From Pseudomonas eutrophicaquae (GTDB lineage Bacteria > Pseudomonadota > Gammaproteobacteria > Pseudomonadales > Pseudomonadaceae), in assembly GCF_023544715.1 (NCBI RefSeq), contig NZ_JAMJEZ010000005.1, forward strand, positions 62,001 through 126,000: DNA of 64,000 nt. The letters run 5' to 3'. Below the pieces are notes generated by a model, which saw nothing but the letters and a program-made list of their open reading frames with translations, was not told the DNA's origin and made no database searches. Position 1 is the first letter of the stretch, and each line of letters starts with the position of its first letter. Both the position numbers and the translations under genes were made by a program. Positions 37,120 through 45,288 of this stretch are shown piece by piece.

Positions 37120-38254
37120 GACGCGGACCACCGAACAGCCGTGGGTGCTGCAGTTCTGCCACGGCTACGGCGGCCCGTTCCTCGATTGCGCGCGGCAGTA
37201 CGCCGTGCTGTTCAAGGACACGCCGTACAAGGTCTGTACCGTCTACCTGACCGGTGCACCGAGCGTCGAAGCCGAGTGTGGCTCGGCTTCGGACGAGGTG
37301 ATCTTCCTCGACTACGACAGCAGGGATATCCGCGGTCTCAAGCTCGGCGCCATGCGCCGGCTGCGCGAGATAGTCGCCGGTCGTGACTTCCGCTTGTGCA
37401 TCGCCCACCGCTTCAAGCCGATCTACATCGCCCTGCTGGCCACCCGCTTGCCGGTGGTCGGCGTGCACCATGCCTTTGGCGTGTACCAGCGGCGCATGCG
37501 CCGCTGGTTCATCAATCGTTTCCGCTCCCGCCTGCTGCTGCTTGGCGTTTCCAATGCGGTGCGCGATGAGATGCGTAGTCATCTGCCGGGCTGGGAGCCT
37601 GAGCGCATCGAAACCCTCTACAACCGCATCGACGTGGCGGCGGTGCAGGCCGAACAGGTTGCCCGTGAGCAGGCTCGCGAGGTGCTGGGGTTGCCGCAGG
37701 AGGCCTGGGTGGTCGGCAATGTCGGCCGCCTGCACCCGGACAAGGACCAGGCTACCCTGATCCGCGGTTTTGCCCAGGCGCTGCCGCAGCTGCCCACCGG
37801 CAGCCTGCTGGCGATCATGGGCACTGGCCGCCTGGAATCGTCGCTCAAGGCGCTGGCCGTGGAGCTGGGTGTCAGCGAGCGGGTGCGCTTTCTCGGCCAG
37901 GTGCCGCAGGGCCGCCGCTACTTCAAGGCCTTCGACGTCTTCGCGCTGACCTCCGACCACGAGCCGTTCGGCATGGTGCTGCTGGAGGCGATGGCCGCGG
38001 GTGTGCCGCTGATCGGCTCGGACTGCGGCGGCGGGCGTGAGGTAGTGGAGGGGGCAGGGCAGCTGTTTGCGCTGGGGGATGCGGCGGCGCTGGCCAGCGC
38101 CCTGACTCATCAGGCCGGCACGGATCCGGCTGCGGTCACCGCCTGGCTGGCAGCGCATTTCAGCGATGCAGCAGCGCGGCAGGCCTTCTGGCAGCTGGCC
38201 TCGGTGCGCGATCTGCCGGCGTTGCCGATGCTGGCCGGCGAGGCGGGGCGATGA
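37106..38254 (+). CDS. wapH: GT4 glycosyltransferase of the outer core (WapH-like)
   Basis: 382 residues. A GT-B fold is evident: N-terminal acceptor domain starting VLQFCHGYGGPFLDCARQY, a linker, then the GT4 donor domain with NVGRLHPDKDQATLIRGF and EPFGMVLLEAMAAG (EX7E). In P. aeruginosa the gene after wapO is wapH, a glucosyltransferase of the outer core. The exact linkage cannot be read from sequence. It overlaps wapO by 14 bases and the next gene by ATGA. Confidence 0.82.
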   Translation: MTPSETRTTEQPWVLQFCHGYGGPFLDCARQYAVLFKDTPYKVCTVYLTGAPSVEAECGSASDEVIFLDYDSRDIRGLKLGAMRRLREIVAGRDFRLCIAHRFKPIYIALLATRLPVVGVHHAFGVYQRRMRRWFINRFRSRLLLLGVSNAVRDEMRSHLPGWEPERIETLYNRIDVAAVQAEQVAREQAREVLGLPQEAWVVGNVGRLHPDKDQATLIRGFAQALPQLPTGSLLAIMGTGRLESSLKALAVELGVSERVRFLGQVPQGRRYFKAFDVFALTSDHEPFGMVLLEAMAAGVPLIGSDCGGGREVVEGAGQLFALGDAAALASALTHQAGTDPAAVTAWLAAHFSDAAARQAFWQLASVRDLPALPMLAGEAGR

Positions 38255-38961
38255 TCAGCTGGCTGCGTGCCCTGGCATGTCGGCGCTGGCTGCGCCGGCG
38301 TCAGATCAAGCTGTCGCTGGACAGGCGCCGCCTGCCCCGCGGTGCGGAGCTGTGGATGGAGAGCGGTGTATCCATCGGTGATGTACTGCCAGCGTTCCGC
38401 CAGCTGCGGGTGGGGGCGATGACCTATATTCGCAGTGGTTGCGAGCTGATCAATGTGGCGCAGATCGGGCGTTTCTGCTCGATCGGCAACCAGGTGATCA
38501 TCGGCCAGGAACGGGCCGGTCATCCGCTGGACTGGGTCAGCTCTCATCCATTCCAGTACACCGGTACGGCGCTGAGCTATGAGGGCAGTGGCCCGGCGGC
38601 GCAGATCGGGCATGACGTCTGGATCGGTCGCGAGGCGATCATCATGGAAGGCGTGCGCATTGGTACAGGCGCTGTGGTGGCGGCGCGTGCGGTGGTGACC
38701 GCCGATGTCCCGGACTATGGCATCGTGGCCGGCAGTCCGGCCCGCCTGCTGCGCTACCGTCACAGCGAAGCGTTGCGGGCGGCCCTTCTGGCCAGTGCCT
38801 GGTGGGAGCTGCCGCCGGCACAGTTGCAAGGGCTGCCGCTGGATCGCCCGGAGGCGTTTCTGGCGGCCCTGACGGCGCAGCGTCCGCCGTCCGGACATCG
38901 ACAAGTGCGGGTCACCCGCGCGCATTACGCGGACTGTACGGGCGAGGAGATGTGGCAGTGA
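38251..38961 (+). CDS. CatB-type left-handed beta-helix O-acetyltransferase
   Basis: 236 residues. Hexapeptide repeats run from about residue 50 to 170 (INVAQIGRFCSIGNQVIIGQ, then QIGHDVWIGREAIIMEGVRI), with the CatB-like insert around SSHPFQYTG and the closing GSPARLLRYR. These acyltransferases are trimers that use acetyl-CoA. Within this operon it most likely acetylates a core sugar, and P. aeruginosa core is known to carry O-acetyl groups, but the acceptor is not known. Both ends overlap neighbours (ATGA, GTGA). Confidence 0.82.
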   Translation: MISWLRALACRRWLRRRQIKLSLDRRRLPRGAELWMESGVSIGDVLPAFRQLRVGAMTYIRSGCELINVAQIGRFCSIGNQVIIGQERAGHPLDWVSSHPFQYTGTALSYEGSGPAAQIGHDVWIGREAIIMEGVRIGTGAVVAARAVVTADVPDYGIVAGSPARLLRYRHSEALRAALLASAWWELPPAQLQGLPLDRPEAFLAALTAQRPPSGHRQVRVTRAHYADCTGEEMWQ

Positions 38962-39914
38962 AGGTGCTCTTTCTGGTCCAGGCCGAGCAGCGGGCGATTC
39001 TCGACCGGCTTTATGAGGGAATCGCGCAGCACTGCGACTGCGATATCCGCTGGCTCGATGGCCGCCAGCAGGCCAATCTGCGGCGTTACTTCCACCAGCA
39101 TGTGCAGGTCGAGCGCTACGAGCGCATCCTGTTCTTCCTGCGTTTCAAGCAGGAAATCCGTCAGGTGAGCTTCATCCGCAGCGTGCCGAATCTGGTGATT
39201 CTCGAGCACGATGCCTACCAGAACTACATTCCCTGCAAGTACACCGGCAAGTTCAGTGCCCATTACCGGCGCCTGCCCTGGGCGCGGGTGATCAGTTCGG
39301 GCTATCAGGTGGTCCAGCGCCTCAAGGCTGAAGGGGTGGACGCGGTGTTCGTGCCCAAGGGCTATGACCAGGCACTGCTGCAGAATCTGCAGCTTGAGCG
39401 GGACATCGAACTGGCCTTCATCGGCAGCACCAAGAGCGGTGCCTACAGTGCCCGCAAGGCGCTGCTCGATGAGCTGGGCCGTCAGGAAAACCTGCTGATC
39501 ACCCGTACCCGTTCAGGGGACGAATACCTGAAGACCCTCAATCGCATCCGCTTCTTCGTCAGTGCCGATGTCGGAATGGGCGAGTACATGATCAAGAACT
39601 TCGAGGCGATGGCCTGCGGCTGTGTGCTGCTGGCGTATGACCAGGGCGAGGCAGAAAACCGCGCGCTGGGCTTTGTCGACATGGAAAACCTGCTGCTGTA
39701 TCGCAGCGTGGATGAGCTGCTGGAAAAACTGGCCCGGTTGCGTGCCGATCCGGCCCTGGCGGCACGCATCGCTGCCAATGGACAGGCGCTGGCTACCGAG
39801 CGTTACAGCTTTGCCAGACTGGGCGAGGACATCGTCGAGGCGCTGCGCGCACCGCTGCGCCCGGCACCGATACCAGGCTGGCTGTGCCGCCTGCGCAACC
39901 GGCTGGGGATTTGA
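38958..39914 (+). CDS. ssg: Cell-surface glycosyltransferase (Ssg/PA5001-like)
   Basis: 318 residues from the GTG at 38958, which overlaps the previous stop as GTGA; the longer frame from 38802 lies inside the acetyltransferase gene and is not used. The N-terminus MKVLFLVQAEQRAILDRLYE and the C-terminal GT4-like block NFEAMACGCVLLAYDQGE support a GT-B glycosyltransferase. As I recall, the Pseudomonas homologue named ssg (PA5001) is needed for normal LPS and exopolysaccharide. The sugar and linkage are unknown. Confidence 0.7.
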   Translation: MKVLFLVQAEQRAILDRLYEGIAQHCDCDIRWLDGRQQANLRRYFHQHVQVERYERILFFLRFKQEIRQVSFIRSVPNLVILEHDAYQNYIPCKYTGKFSAHYRRLPWARVISSGYQVVQRLKAEGVDAVFVPKGYDQALLQNLQLERDIELAFIGSTKSGAYSARKALLDELGRQENLLITRTRSGDEYLKTLNRIRFFVSADVGMGEYMIKNFEAMACGCVLLAYDQGEAENRALGFVDMENLLLYRSVDELLEKLARLRADPALAARIAANGQALATERYSFARLGEDIVEALRAPLRPAPIPGWLCRLRNRLGI

Positions 39915-39915
39915 G

Positions 39916-40788
39916 ATGCGCGATCCGAAAATCCTCTTTCTGATTCCCTATTTCGGGCGCTGGCCATTCTGGATGCCGTTCTTTTTGCGCAGTTGCGCGG
40001 CCAATCCCGATATCGACTGGCTGTTTTTCACTGACTGCGGCGTACCGCCTGGCGCACCGCAAAATGTGCGCTTTGAGGCCTGCAGCTTTGCCGACTACTG
40101 CCAGCAGGTCTCGTCGCGTCTTGGCATCGACTTCCGGCCGCAGAGCCCCTACAAGCTGTGTGATCTCAAGCCGGCACTGGGCGAGGTGCATGCCGATCGT
40201 CTGGCGGGTTATGACTTCTGGGGATTCAGTGATATCGACCTGATCTACGGTGATCTGCGGGCTTATTTCAGTGCCGAGCGGCTGGCGCGCGTGGATCTGC
40301 TCTCGACCCATGCCCGGCGGATTTCCGGGCACCTGTGCCTGCTGCGCACCAGTGTGCGGATGCGTCAGGCGTTCATGTCGGTGCCGAACTGGCGCACCCT
40401 GCTGGCCGACAATGCCCACAGTGCGTTCGATGAGGGGGCTTTCAGCCGCCTGTTCATCCGTCACAAGGGCTGGCCGGCACCGCTGCGGCGCCTGGTGGAT
40501 GCCTGCAACCCCTGGCGCCGGCGCAGCGAGTTTGTCGAAGCCTTCAGCACGCCTAACGGACGAGTCGCCTGGCATGATGGCAGCCTGCGCTTTCCCGAGC
40601 GCTGGATCTGGCGCTCGGGCCGGCTGTACAACGATCGTGATGCTGAACGCACCTTTCCCTATTTCCACTTCATCGGCTGGAAGTGCGATGCCTGGCCTGC
40701 CCATGATGAAGCGACGCTGCGCGGTGATTCCGGCTTGCCCGCACAGTCGGCCTGGAGCGTGACCGCCCAGGGCTTTCAAGAGGTTTGA
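39916..40788 (+). CDS. DUF6625-type putative glycosyltransferase
   Basis: 290 residues. It begins MRDPKILFLIPYFGRWPFWM and contains FWGFSDIDLIYGDLRAYF, a DxD-like metal-binding motif of GT-A enzymes. Other conserved blocks are KLCDLKPALGE and a late FPYFHFIGWK. This matches a family annotated as DUF6625 in O-antigen and capsule loci. It has no transmembrane segment. It starts one base after the previous stop and ends 3 bases before the next gene, so it belongs to the core operon. Substrate unknown. Confidence 0.72.
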   Translation: MRDPKILFLIPYFGRWPFWMPFFLRSCAANPDIDWLFFTDCGVPPGAPQNVRFEACSFADYCQQVSSRLGIDFRPQSPYKLCDLKPALGEVHADRLAGYDFWGFSDIDLIYGDLRAYFSAERLARVDLLSTHARRISGHLCLLRTSVRMRQAFMSVPNWRTLLADNAHSAFDEGAFSRLFIRHKGWPAPLRRLVDACNPWRRRSEFVEAFSTPNGRVAWHDGSLRFPERWIWRSGRLYNDRDAERTFPYFHFIGWKCDAWPAHDEATLRGDSGLPAQSAWSVTAQGFQEV

Positions 40789-40791
40789 TCC

Positions 40792-41550
40792 GTGATCTTT
40801 TCCAAGGACAGCGATGTCACGCTGGTAGTGACCAGCTGCGGTCGCTTTGATCTGCTCAAGCAGACGCTGGCCAGCTTCGATACGTTCAATACGGCCCCGA
40901 TCCGTGCGGTGCTGATTACCGAAGATTCCGGGGATCCCGCCGTGCAGGCCTGTATCCCCGAGTACTGGCGCGAGCACACCACGTTTTTCATCAACCAGCC
41001 GCGCCTGGGCCAGCTGCGCTCCATCGATCTGGCCTACGCTCACGTCAAGACGCCGTGGATCTTCCACTGTGAGGATGACTGGGCCTTCTATCGCCCGGGC
41101 TTCATCGAGGATTCCCGTATTCTGCTGGAGGATGACCCGCAAGCCTTGCAGGTCTGGTTGCGCAGTCTGGCCCATGATCTGGCGATCCACAGTCCTTATG
41201 TGTTTCGTGGCCCGCGCCGCATCGTGCAGGGGGTGGCAGCGTATGAGGTCTGCTCGCAGAAGGCCGACTGGCAGGGCTTTTCCTTCAACCCCGGGCTGCG
41301 CCGACTGGTCGACTATCAGCAGCATGCACCCTATGCCGGGCATGCCAGCGAGAAGGAGCTGTCGCGCTGCTATGCCCAAGCGCAGCGTCATGCGCTGATC
41401 CTTGAAAACGATGCGGTGCTGCATACAGGCTTCGAGGATCATGTCGCCGTACCCGAGGAGCAGCGCAAGAAGGCCAGGCGGCGCCGGCAGGAGCGTCTGC
41501 GTCTGCTGCTGGCCCTGGCAGTGGGGGTGCTGTGCGGATGGCTGTTGTGA
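40792..41550 (+). CDS. GT2 family glycosyltransferase with C-terminal membrane anchor
   Basis: 252 residues from a GTG start. A GT-A domain opens with VTLVVTSCGRFDLLKQTLAS, and HCEDDW is the metal/donor DxD-type motif. The C-terminus is unusual: a Lys/Arg-rich stretch (KKARRRRQERLR) leads into one hydrophobic helix of about 16 residues that ends the protein, so it probably sits on the inner face of the inner membrane as a tail-anchored enzyme. In P. aeruginosa the gene directly before waaL is wapR, the rhamnosyltransferase that makes the O-antigen-accepting core; this could be its counterpart but I cannot confirm it. Its end overlaps waaL. Confidence 0.75.
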   Translation: MIFSKDSDVTLVVTSCGRFDLLKQTLASFDTFNTAPIRAVLITEDSGDPAVQACIPEYWREHTTFFINQPRLGQLRSIDLAYAHVKTPWIFHCEDDWAFYRPGFIEDSRILLEDDPQALQVWLRSLAHDLAIHSPYVFRGPRRIVQGVAAYEVCSQKADWQGFSFNPGLRRLVDYQQHAPYAGHASEKELSRCYAQAQRHALILENDAVLHTGFEDHVAVPEEQRKKARRRRQERLRLLLALAVGVLCGWLL

Positions 41551-42701
41551 GCCTGCTGGTTCGAGTGCGTCAGGCGCTGCCCGGGGAGCGCTATTTCGGG
41601 CTGGCTGTGCTGGTCTTCATCGCCAGCTACCTGCTGCTGCCGACCAGCAAGATGGTCAACAACACCTTCTATGCCTTGATTGCTCTGCCGGCCCTGCTGG
41701 TGATGCTGTTCTCGGCCCGTCAGCGGATCGTGCCCGGCGTGGCGCTGCTGGGCTGGGCGCTGCTGCTGGGCTGGCTGCTGGGGCTGGCGATCCGTGTGGA
41801 GGATGGCCAGTCCGCCAAGCATGTGTTGTATGTCGCACTCTTCCTGCTGGCGGTCAGTCAGCTGGTCGATCTGCAGCGGCTGCGCCAGCGCACGGTGGTT
41901 CGTACGCTGTTCTGGGCGCTGGGTTTGTATGTGCTGCTGTCGGCGCTGTGGTACTGGGCGAGTGGTCGCTATGGCGTGGGCGAGCGGGTGTTATGGCTGC
42001 CCGGGCGCATGACCGGGCCGATCTTTACCAGCATGTGGCTGGTGTGCTGCCTGGCGTTGGTCATGCCGCTGTGGTGGCGTGAGCGGCATCTGGGAGAAAT
42101 GCTGGCCGGCAATCTGCTGGTGCTGTTTTGCATCAGCTATGTGTTGCAGAGTCGCTCCGGGCTGGTGGGTCTGGCGATCTTGTGGGGCCTTCTGCTCGGT
42201 GCCGTGCTGCTGCGGCATCGCCAGCTGCTGCTGCCAGCGCTGGCCGGGCTGACGGTGCTGGCGGGCGTGTGTGCCTGGGGGGTCATGCAACTGCCGGAAA
42301 TGGCCAGCCTGTGGCAGCGTGCCGACTCCGGGCGCCTTGAAATCTGGGGCAAGCTGCTGGATGAGTGGCGCAGCTGTGGCGTGATGACGGGCTGTGGTAT
42401 TGATCATGTGATTGCCTCGACCTACAGGGACGGAGCCTTCATCCAGCACCCCCACAACCTCTATCTCTCCCTGGGGCTCTACAGCGGTCTGCCGGCCCTG
42501 CTGCTGTTCCTGACGCTGTTGCTTCTGGCGCTGCATACCGCTTGGCAGCGGCGTGATGCCTGGGGGCTTTATCTGCTGCTGGCAGCGGTGATGCTCAACT
42601 TCGATGGCAGCCGTCTGGTGGGCAATCCCGATGAAATCTGGCTGCTGATCCTGCTGCCGATGGCGCTGCTGATGCAGCGACCGGCCGACATGCCACGCTG
42701 A
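41538..42701 (+). CDS. waaL: O-antigen ligase WaaL
   Basis: 387 residues with about 12 hydrophobic helices. WaaL joins undecaprenyl-linked O-antigen to lipid A-core on the periplasmic side of the inner membrane. The large periplasmic loop near the C-terminus carries FIQHPHNLYLSLGLYSGL, whose HPHN block holds the conserved ligase His, preceded by GRLEIWGKLLDEW with the conserved Arg. A GTG at 41532 would add two residues; the ATG at 41538 is chosen. The start lies inside the membrane-anchor codons of the preceding gene. It is the last gene of the waaF-waaL run. Confidence 0.92.
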   Translation: MAVVSLLVRVRQALPGERYFGLAVLVFIASYLLLPTSKMVNNTFYALIALPALLVMLFSARQRIVPGVALLGWALLLGWLLGLAIRVEDGQSAKHVLYVALFLLAVSQLVDLQRLRQRTVVRTLFWALGLYVLLSALWYWASGRYGVGERVLWLPGRMTGPIFTSMWLVCCLALVMPLWWRERHLGEMLAGNLLVLFCISYVLQSRSGLVGLAILWGLLLGAVLLRHRQLLLPALAGLTVLAGVCAWGVMQLPEMASLWQRADSGRLEIWGKLLDEWRSCGVMTGCGIDHVIASTYRDGAFIQHPHNLYLSLGLYSGLPALLLFLTLLLLALHTAWQRRDAWGLYLLLAAVMLNFDGSRLVGNPDEIWLLILLPMALLMQRPADMPR

Positions 42702-42723
42702 GTGCCGCCAAGGCGGGCAGGCC

Positions 42724-43326
42724 TCACGCCTGCTCGCAGAGTGCCCAGAGTGCCGCGCTGTCGAAAGGCAGCCCCTCTTTGCGCAGGTACTTTTCAAAGT
42801 GCTCGCGATTGCGTCGGCGCAGCAGCGCGCCGAGGGCGCGACGACGGACCTGCATGTCGGCAATATCGATCAGACCAAACTCGCCTTGCGGGGTCAGAAC
42901 GATGTTGCCGGGATGCAGCGAGCGAAAATACACCCCGCTGGCATGCAGATGGCGGATGAAGGCTGCCAGATCCGGCAGCAGGGCATTCCAGGCCCCCGGG
43001 TCGCGGCGCAGGCGCTGACTCAGGGTTTCACCGGGCAGCGGCTGGTAGCGCACCGCCGTCCAGGCCGGGTCATCCAGCTGGTAGAGGGTATCGGGTTGCA
43101 GCGTGGGGATGCCCAGGCGCTTCAACCCCTCTGCGTTCCGCCAGAAACGTATGGCATGGGGCCGCCACAAGGCCGAAGAGAGCAGGCGTTTGCGACGAAA
43201 CAGCTTGAGGATATCGCCACTGGGCAATCGGTATACCTTGGGGCCGAAGCCGTCCTCCTCGAGGATGGTGGCCCCCTGGATCAGCCGGTTCAGTTCGGCG
43301 CGAGGCAGGGGAGTGTAGTTGGGCAC
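42724..43326 (-). CDS. InaA/LPS-kinase-family protein (PA4998-like)
   Basis: 200 residues from a GTG start. A small kinase fold: a nucleotide-site strand around DILKLFRRKR, and a catalytic-loop region ASGVYFRSLHPGNIVL followed by FGLIDIADM. The position of the catalytic Asp is occupied by Ser-Leu-His (FRSLHPGN), while the Asn and the metal-site Asp remain, so activity is unclear. Homologues in Pseudomonas lie in the same place between waaL and msbA and have been called toluene-tolerance or LPS-kinase proteins. It runs against the core operon, 22 bases from waaL, and diverges from msbA. Confidence 0.7.
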   Translation of the reverse strand: MPNYTPLPRAELNRLIQGATILEEDGFGPKVYRLPSGDILKLFRRKRLLSSALWRPHAIRFWRNAEGLKRLGIPTLQPDTLYQLDDPAWTAVRYQPLPGETLSQRLRRDPGAWNALLPDLAAFIRHLHASGVYFRSLHPGNIVLTPQGEFGLIDIADMQVRRRALGALLRRRNREHFEKYLRKEGLPFDSAALWALCEQA

Positions 43327-43421
43327 GGGCAGCTCTCGATGAATCAGGCGGGCATGATGCCCGGATGGTCATGGCGCTGTCATCCGCCTGCGGTGCGCAC
43401 CGCCGGGCAGCAGGCGGCAGT

Positions 43422-43431
43422 GATACTATAG
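43422..43431 (+). promoter_or_regulatory. Possible -10 region of msbA
   Basis: GATACTATAG (43422-43431) is the only A/T-rich -10-like block in the 135-base region between the divergent kinase-like gene and msbA, about 30 bases upstream of the msbA ATG. No good -35 is visible. Confidence 0.3.
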
Positions 43432-43461
43432 CGCCCTCCCTTGGTGACCCCGAGAGCCGTG

Positions 43462-45261
43462 ATGAGCGAGCCCGTCAGGCAGGCGAATGCCTCCAGCCTC
43501 AAGATCTACCTGCGCCTGCTGGCCTATGTGAAGCCCTATATCGGCTATTTTCTGGTCAGCATCCTTGGCTATGTGATCTTCGCGTCGACCCAGCCGATGC
43601 TGGCCGGCATTCTCAAGTACTTTGTCGATGGGCTGGCCAATCCGGATGCCGCCCTGTTTCCGCAGGTGCCCTGGCTGGCCGAGTTGCCGCTGCTGCACGC
43701 GGTACCGCTGCTGATCGTGCTGATCGCCGCCTGGCAGGGGTTTGGCTCGTTCCTGGGCAACTACTACCTGGCCCGCGTCTCGCTCGGGCTGGTACATGAC
43801 CTGCGCGTGGCGCTGTTCAACAGCCTGCTGAGCCTGCCCAACCGCTATTACGATGCACACAACTCCGGGCACCTGATCTCGCGGATTACCTTCAACGTCA
43901 CCATGGTCACCGGCGCGGCCACCGATGCCATCAAGGTGGTGATCCGCGAAGGGCTGACGGTGGTGTTCCTGTTCGCCTACCTGCTGTGGATGAACTGGCA
44001 GTTGACCCTGGTGATGATTGCTATCCTGCCGGTCATTGCTCTGGTGGTGAGCAGTGCCAGCAAGAAGTTTCGCAAGCAGAGCAAGAAGATCCAGGTGGCG
44101 ATGGGTGATGTCACCCATGTCGCCTCGGAAACCATCCAGGGGTATCGGGTCGTGCGCAGCTTTGGCGGCGAGGCCTACGAACAGCAGCGCTTTCTGGCTG
44201 CCAGCGAGGACAACACCCGCAAACAGCTGCGCATGGTCAAGACCGGTGCGGTCTATACCCCGACCCTGCAGCTGCTGATCTACAGCGCGATGGCGGTGCT
44301 GATGTTCCTGGTCCTGCTGCTGCGCGGTGATGCCACCGCTGGTGACCTGGTGGCCTACATCACCGCCGCCGGCCTGCTGCCCAAGCCGATCCGCCAGCTC
44401 TCCGAGGTCAGTGCCAATATCCAGAAGGGCCTGGCGGCGGCCGACAGCATCTTCGAGCAGCTCGATGAAGCCCCGGAAACTGACGCCGGTACGGTCGAGC
44501 GCGAGCGCATCGATGGACGACTGGAGGTGAAGAACCTCAGCTTTGCCTACCCCGGCAGCGAGCGCCGTGTACTGCAGGACATCAGCTTCAGCGTCGAGCC
44601 CGGGCAGATGGTGGCGCTGGTCGGGCGTTCCGGCAGTGGCAAGTCGACGCTGGCCAGTCTGATTCCAAGGTTCTACCAGCACGCGGATGGGCAGATCCTC
44701 CTTGATGGGGTGGAGGTGGCCGATTATCGCCTGAGCAACCTGCGCCGGCACATCGCGCTGGTCACCCAGCAGGTCACCCTGTTCAACGACAGCGTGGCCA
44801 GCAACATCGCCTATGGCGATCTGGCCGGCGCCCCGCGCGAGGCGATCGAGCAGGCGGTGACCGATGCCTATGCCCGCGAGTTCATCGACAAGCTGCCCCG
44901 GGGGCTGGATACCGAAGTGGGCGAGAACGGCGTGCTGCTCTCCGGCGGCCAGCGCCAGCGCCTGGCGATTGCCCGCGCATTGCTCAAGGATGCGCCGCTG
45001 CTGATCCTCGACGAAGCCACCTCGGCGCTGGACACCGAGTCCGAGCGGCACATCCAGGCGGCGCTGGACCGGGTCATGCAGGGGCGCACCACCCTGGTGA
45101 TTGCCCACCGCCTGTCCACCATCGAGAAGGCCGATCTGATCCTGGTGATGGATCAGGGTGAGATCATCGAGCGCGGCAGCCACGCCGAGCTGCTGGCCCG
45201 GGGCGGTTTCTATGCCCGTCTGCACGCCATGGGGCTGGATGAGCAGCCGGCCACACTCTGA
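43462..45261 (+). CDS. msbA: Lipid A export ABC transporter MsbA
   Basis: 599 residues. A fused ABC exporter half: six membrane helices (about 1-330), then the ATPase domain with Walker A GRSGSGKST (Lys394), signature LSGGQRQRL and Walker B LLILDEAT. It flips core-lipid A across the inner membrane. The sequence closely follows P. aeruginosa MsbA as I remember it (HNSGHLISRITFNVTMVTGA, GYRVVRSFGGEAYE). The ATG at 43462 is chosen; an upstream TTG (43441) and GTG (43459) are in frame but less likely. The position before hldE is conserved except for the inserted acyltransferase. Confidence 0.95.
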   Translation: MSEPVRQANASSLKIYLRLLAYVKPYIGYFLVSILGYVIFASTQPMLAGILKYFVDGLANPDAALFPQVPWLAELPLLHAVPLLIVLIAAWQGFGSFLGNYYLARVSLGLVHDLRVALFNSLLSLPNRYYDAHNSGHLISRITFNVTMVTGAATDAIKVVIREGLTVVFLFAYLLWMNWQLTLVMIAILPVIALVVSSASKKFRKQSKKIQVAMGDVTHVASETIQGYRVVRSFGGEAYEQQRFLAASEDNTRKQLRMVKTGAVYTPTLQLLIYSAMAVLMFLVLLLRGDATAGDLVAYITAAGLLPKPIRQLSEVSANIQKGLAAADSIFEQLDEAPETDAGTVERERIDGRLEVKNLSFAYPGSERRVLQDISFSVEPGQMVALVGRSGSGKSTLASLIPRFYQHADGQILLDGVEVADYRLSNLRRHIALVTQQVTLFNDSVASNIAYGDLAGAPREAIEQAVTDAYAREFIDKLPRGLDTEVGENGVLLSGGQRQRLAIARALLKDAPLLILDEATSALDTESERHIQAALDRVMQGRTTLVIAHRLSTIEKADLILVMDQGEIIERGSHAELLARGGFYARLHAMGLDEQPATL

Positions 45262-45288
45262 GCAAACACCCGCACCAAGGAAGCACAA

